Assembly: GCA_031274665.1 (NCBI GenBank)
Contig: JAISPV010000134.1
Location: 1 to 5,579 of the forward strand
Source of the DNA: Candidatus Methanoplasma sp.
GTDB lineage: Archaea; Thermoplasmatota; Thermoplasmata; Methanomassiliicoccales; Methanomethylophilaceae
DNA length: 5,579 bases
Direction of reading: 5' to 3'
Below the pieces are notes generated by a model. That model was not told the origin of the DNA. It saw only the letters and a program-made list of their open reading frames with translations, and did not search any database. Positions within the stretch are counted from its first letter, which is position 1. Each line of letters begins with the position of its first letter. Below, piece by piece: positions 4,669 through 5,579 of the stretch. A program made the position numbers and the translations under genes.

Positions 4669-5474
4669 GCAGAGGAGAGACCGGCAGACTGATGGCGGAG
4701 ACCGGCGTGGTCCCGAAAAAGAGCAAAGGACAGAATTTTCTGATCGATGACCGGGTCGCAGAGCGTCAGGTTGATTTTGCCGGGATCTCAAAGAGCGACA
4801 GAGTGCTGGAAGTGGGTCCGGGACTCGGCATACTGACGTCGAGGCTCATCGAGCGCTCAGACGATGTGACCTGTATCGAGATAGACGACATCCTTGCCGA
4901 CCATGTCGAGAGGACCTACGGGGAAAGGCTGCATTTGATCAGAGGGGATGCCGTAAAGGTTCAATTTCCGCCGTTCGATGTCTTCGTCAGCAATCTCCCC
5001 TACAGCGTGTCCACGCCGATCATCTTCAAACTCCTTGAATATGATTTCAGGAAAGCGATCGTCATGGTGCAGAAGGAGTTCGCCGACAGGATGGTGGCGG
5101 ACGTCGGCAGCCCCGATTATTCTAGGCTTACCGTCAATCTTTTTTACAAAGCTGACTGCCGCATCCTGGAGAAAGTACCCAACTCCAGATTCAAGCCTCA
5201 GCCGAAGGTCGATTCCGCGATCGTCGAGATCGTACCCCGGCCCGCCCCGTTCGATGTGCTGAACGGGTCCGTTTTCTTCAGGGTCACCGAGGCGACGTTC
5301 AACCACAGGAGAAAAAAGATCGGCACGTCCCTCAGAGCGGCAGGGATGATCGAAGAGCAATGGGACATCCCGTTCCTGGATTCGAGGGTCGAGGACCTGC
5401 GTCCGGCAGAGATCAGCGACATCGCGAACGCCATCTTCCTGAGCCGGGGAAGACATCGGCCGGAACCTGATTAA
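4665..5474 (+). CDS. ksgA: 16S rRNA adenine dimethyltransferase KsgA/Dim1
   Basis: KsgA/Dim1 (RsmA) transfers four methyl groups from S-adenosylmethionine to two adjacent adenines in the 3'-terminal helix of 16S rRNA, late in 30S maturation. The 269-residue protein starts with the substrate-loop region KKSKGQNFLID (18-28). Then come SAM motif I EVGPGLG (49-55), motif II acidic residues CIEID, the catalytic motif IV NLPY (110-113), MVQKEFADRM, and the C-terminal marks PNSRFKPQPKVDSAIVEI and FNHRRKKIGTSLR. All key residues are present. The ATG overlaps the DUF655 stop (ATGA, 4665-4668). An internal ATG at 4692 could start a protein nine residues shorter and still keep the fold. Dim2-like and Rio1 proteins of the same maturation stage are encoded upstream in the same unit. 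It is the last gene of the operon; no clear terminator follows. Confidence 0.97.
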   Translation: MSRGETGRLMAETGVVPKKSKGQNFLIDDRVAERQVDFAGISKSDRVLEVGPGLGILTSRLIERSDDVTCIEIDDILADHVERTYGERLHLIRGDAVKVQFPPFDVFVSNLPYSVSTPIIFKLLEYDFRKAIVMVQKEFADRMVADVGSPDYSRLTVNLFYKADCRILEKVPNSRFKPQPKVDSAIVEIVPRPAPFDVLNGSVFFRVTEATFNHRRKKIGTSLRAAGMIEEQWDIPFLDSRVEDLRPAEISDIANAIFLSRGRHRPEPD

Positions 5475-5499
5475 AGATGGAATTTAGACCGCGCCGTCG

Positions 5500-5513
5500 A
5501 ATAAGTTATATAT
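5500..5513 (+). promoter_or_regulatory. TATA/BRE promoter of the gene beginning near 5537
   Basis: GAATAAG-type BRE sequence followed by TTATATAT at 5506-5513 is the best TATA box in the window. Its centre lies about 27 bases upstream of the ATG at 5537, so the predicted transcript would start at or very near the start codon. Confidence 0.6.
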
Positions 5514-5536
5514 GGTCAAGGGGAGTTATATTGATC

Positions 5537-5579
5537 ATGGATGGAAAGAGCAGACCTATATTGGTCGGGTTGATCGGAA
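5537..5579 (+). CDS. Start of an unidentified gene, cut by the right edge
   Basis: ATG at 5537 opens a frame with 14 visible codons, MDGKSRPILVGLIG, running out of the window. The hydrophobic ILVGLIG could be a beta strand or the beginning of a membrane helix; too little is visible to name a family. The support is mainly the strong TATA box at 5506-5513. A TTG at 5531 in the same frame would add two residues (MIM) and lies 5 bases after GGGGAG (5520-5525), so it is an alternative start. Confidence 0.45.
   Translation, partial: MDGKSRPILVGLIG

Noticed and set aside
4099..4791. Minus-strand open frame of about 230 codons under the DUF655 gene and the start of ksgA
   Set aside because: It is antisense to two firm genes, with no family resemblance and no promoter or ribosome binding site of its own.
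1..5579. Mobile elements, CRISPR arrays, attachment sites, defence or phage genes
   Set aside because: No transposase or integrase motif, no regularly spaced repeats, and no long terminal inverted repeats were seen. Nearly every base belongs to conserved core genes.

Overview
The window is a compact piece of an archaeal chromosome. The evidence is a run of universally archaeal or archaeal/eukaryotic information-processing genes: aIF1A, RIO1 kinase, a two-KH Dim2-like protein, Pus10, ribosomal protein L21e, RNA polymerase subunit Rpb4/RpoF, a DUF655 protein and KsgA/Dim1. TATA-like promoters and GGTG/GGAGG ribosome binding sites agree with this. Composition is moderately GC-rich. The proteins look euryarchaeal; a Thermoplasmata/Methanomassiliicoccales-type host is my best guess, but it rests on sequence feel rather than on any decisive marker.

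Layout. Positions 2-355 hold the C-terminal end of a HAD-like phosphatase on the + strand, cut by the left edge. It runs head-on into a tRNA-Glu(UUC) gene on the - strand (358-430), with only two bases between them. A 103-base divergent spacer (431-533) carries a TATA-like promoter for the tRNA on one strand and one for the large operon on the other, plus a 7-bp-arm inverted repeat over the operon TATA box. From 534 to 5474 eight genes lie on the + strand with gaps of 1-23 bases or 4-base ATGA overlaps, so they almost certainly form one transcription unit, possibly with internal promoters. After a 62-base spacer with a clear TATA box, a new gene seems to start at 5537 and leaves the window.

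How the genes work together. The unit joins translation initiation (aIF1A), late small-subunit maturation (Rio1, Dim2-like KH protein, and KsgA/Dim1, whose eukaryotic counterparts all act on pre-40S particles), tRNA modification (Pus10), a large-subunit protein (L21e) and transcription (RpoF). The DUF655 protein combines a likely OB/S1-like N-terminus with a C-terminal helix-hairpin-helix. It is the only uncharacterised member, and it is translationally coupled to ksgA, so a role in RNA binding or ribosome assembly is a fair guess.

Points needing attention. The RIO1 gene has no ATG, GTG or TTG at its true N-terminus and seems to start at a CTG (880), or else carries a one-base error there. 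Pus10 contains a sharply AT-rich patch. I found no mobile element, CRISPR array, integrase or phage gene, and I do not see evidence for a new defence or mobile system. This is a conserved housekeeping region.
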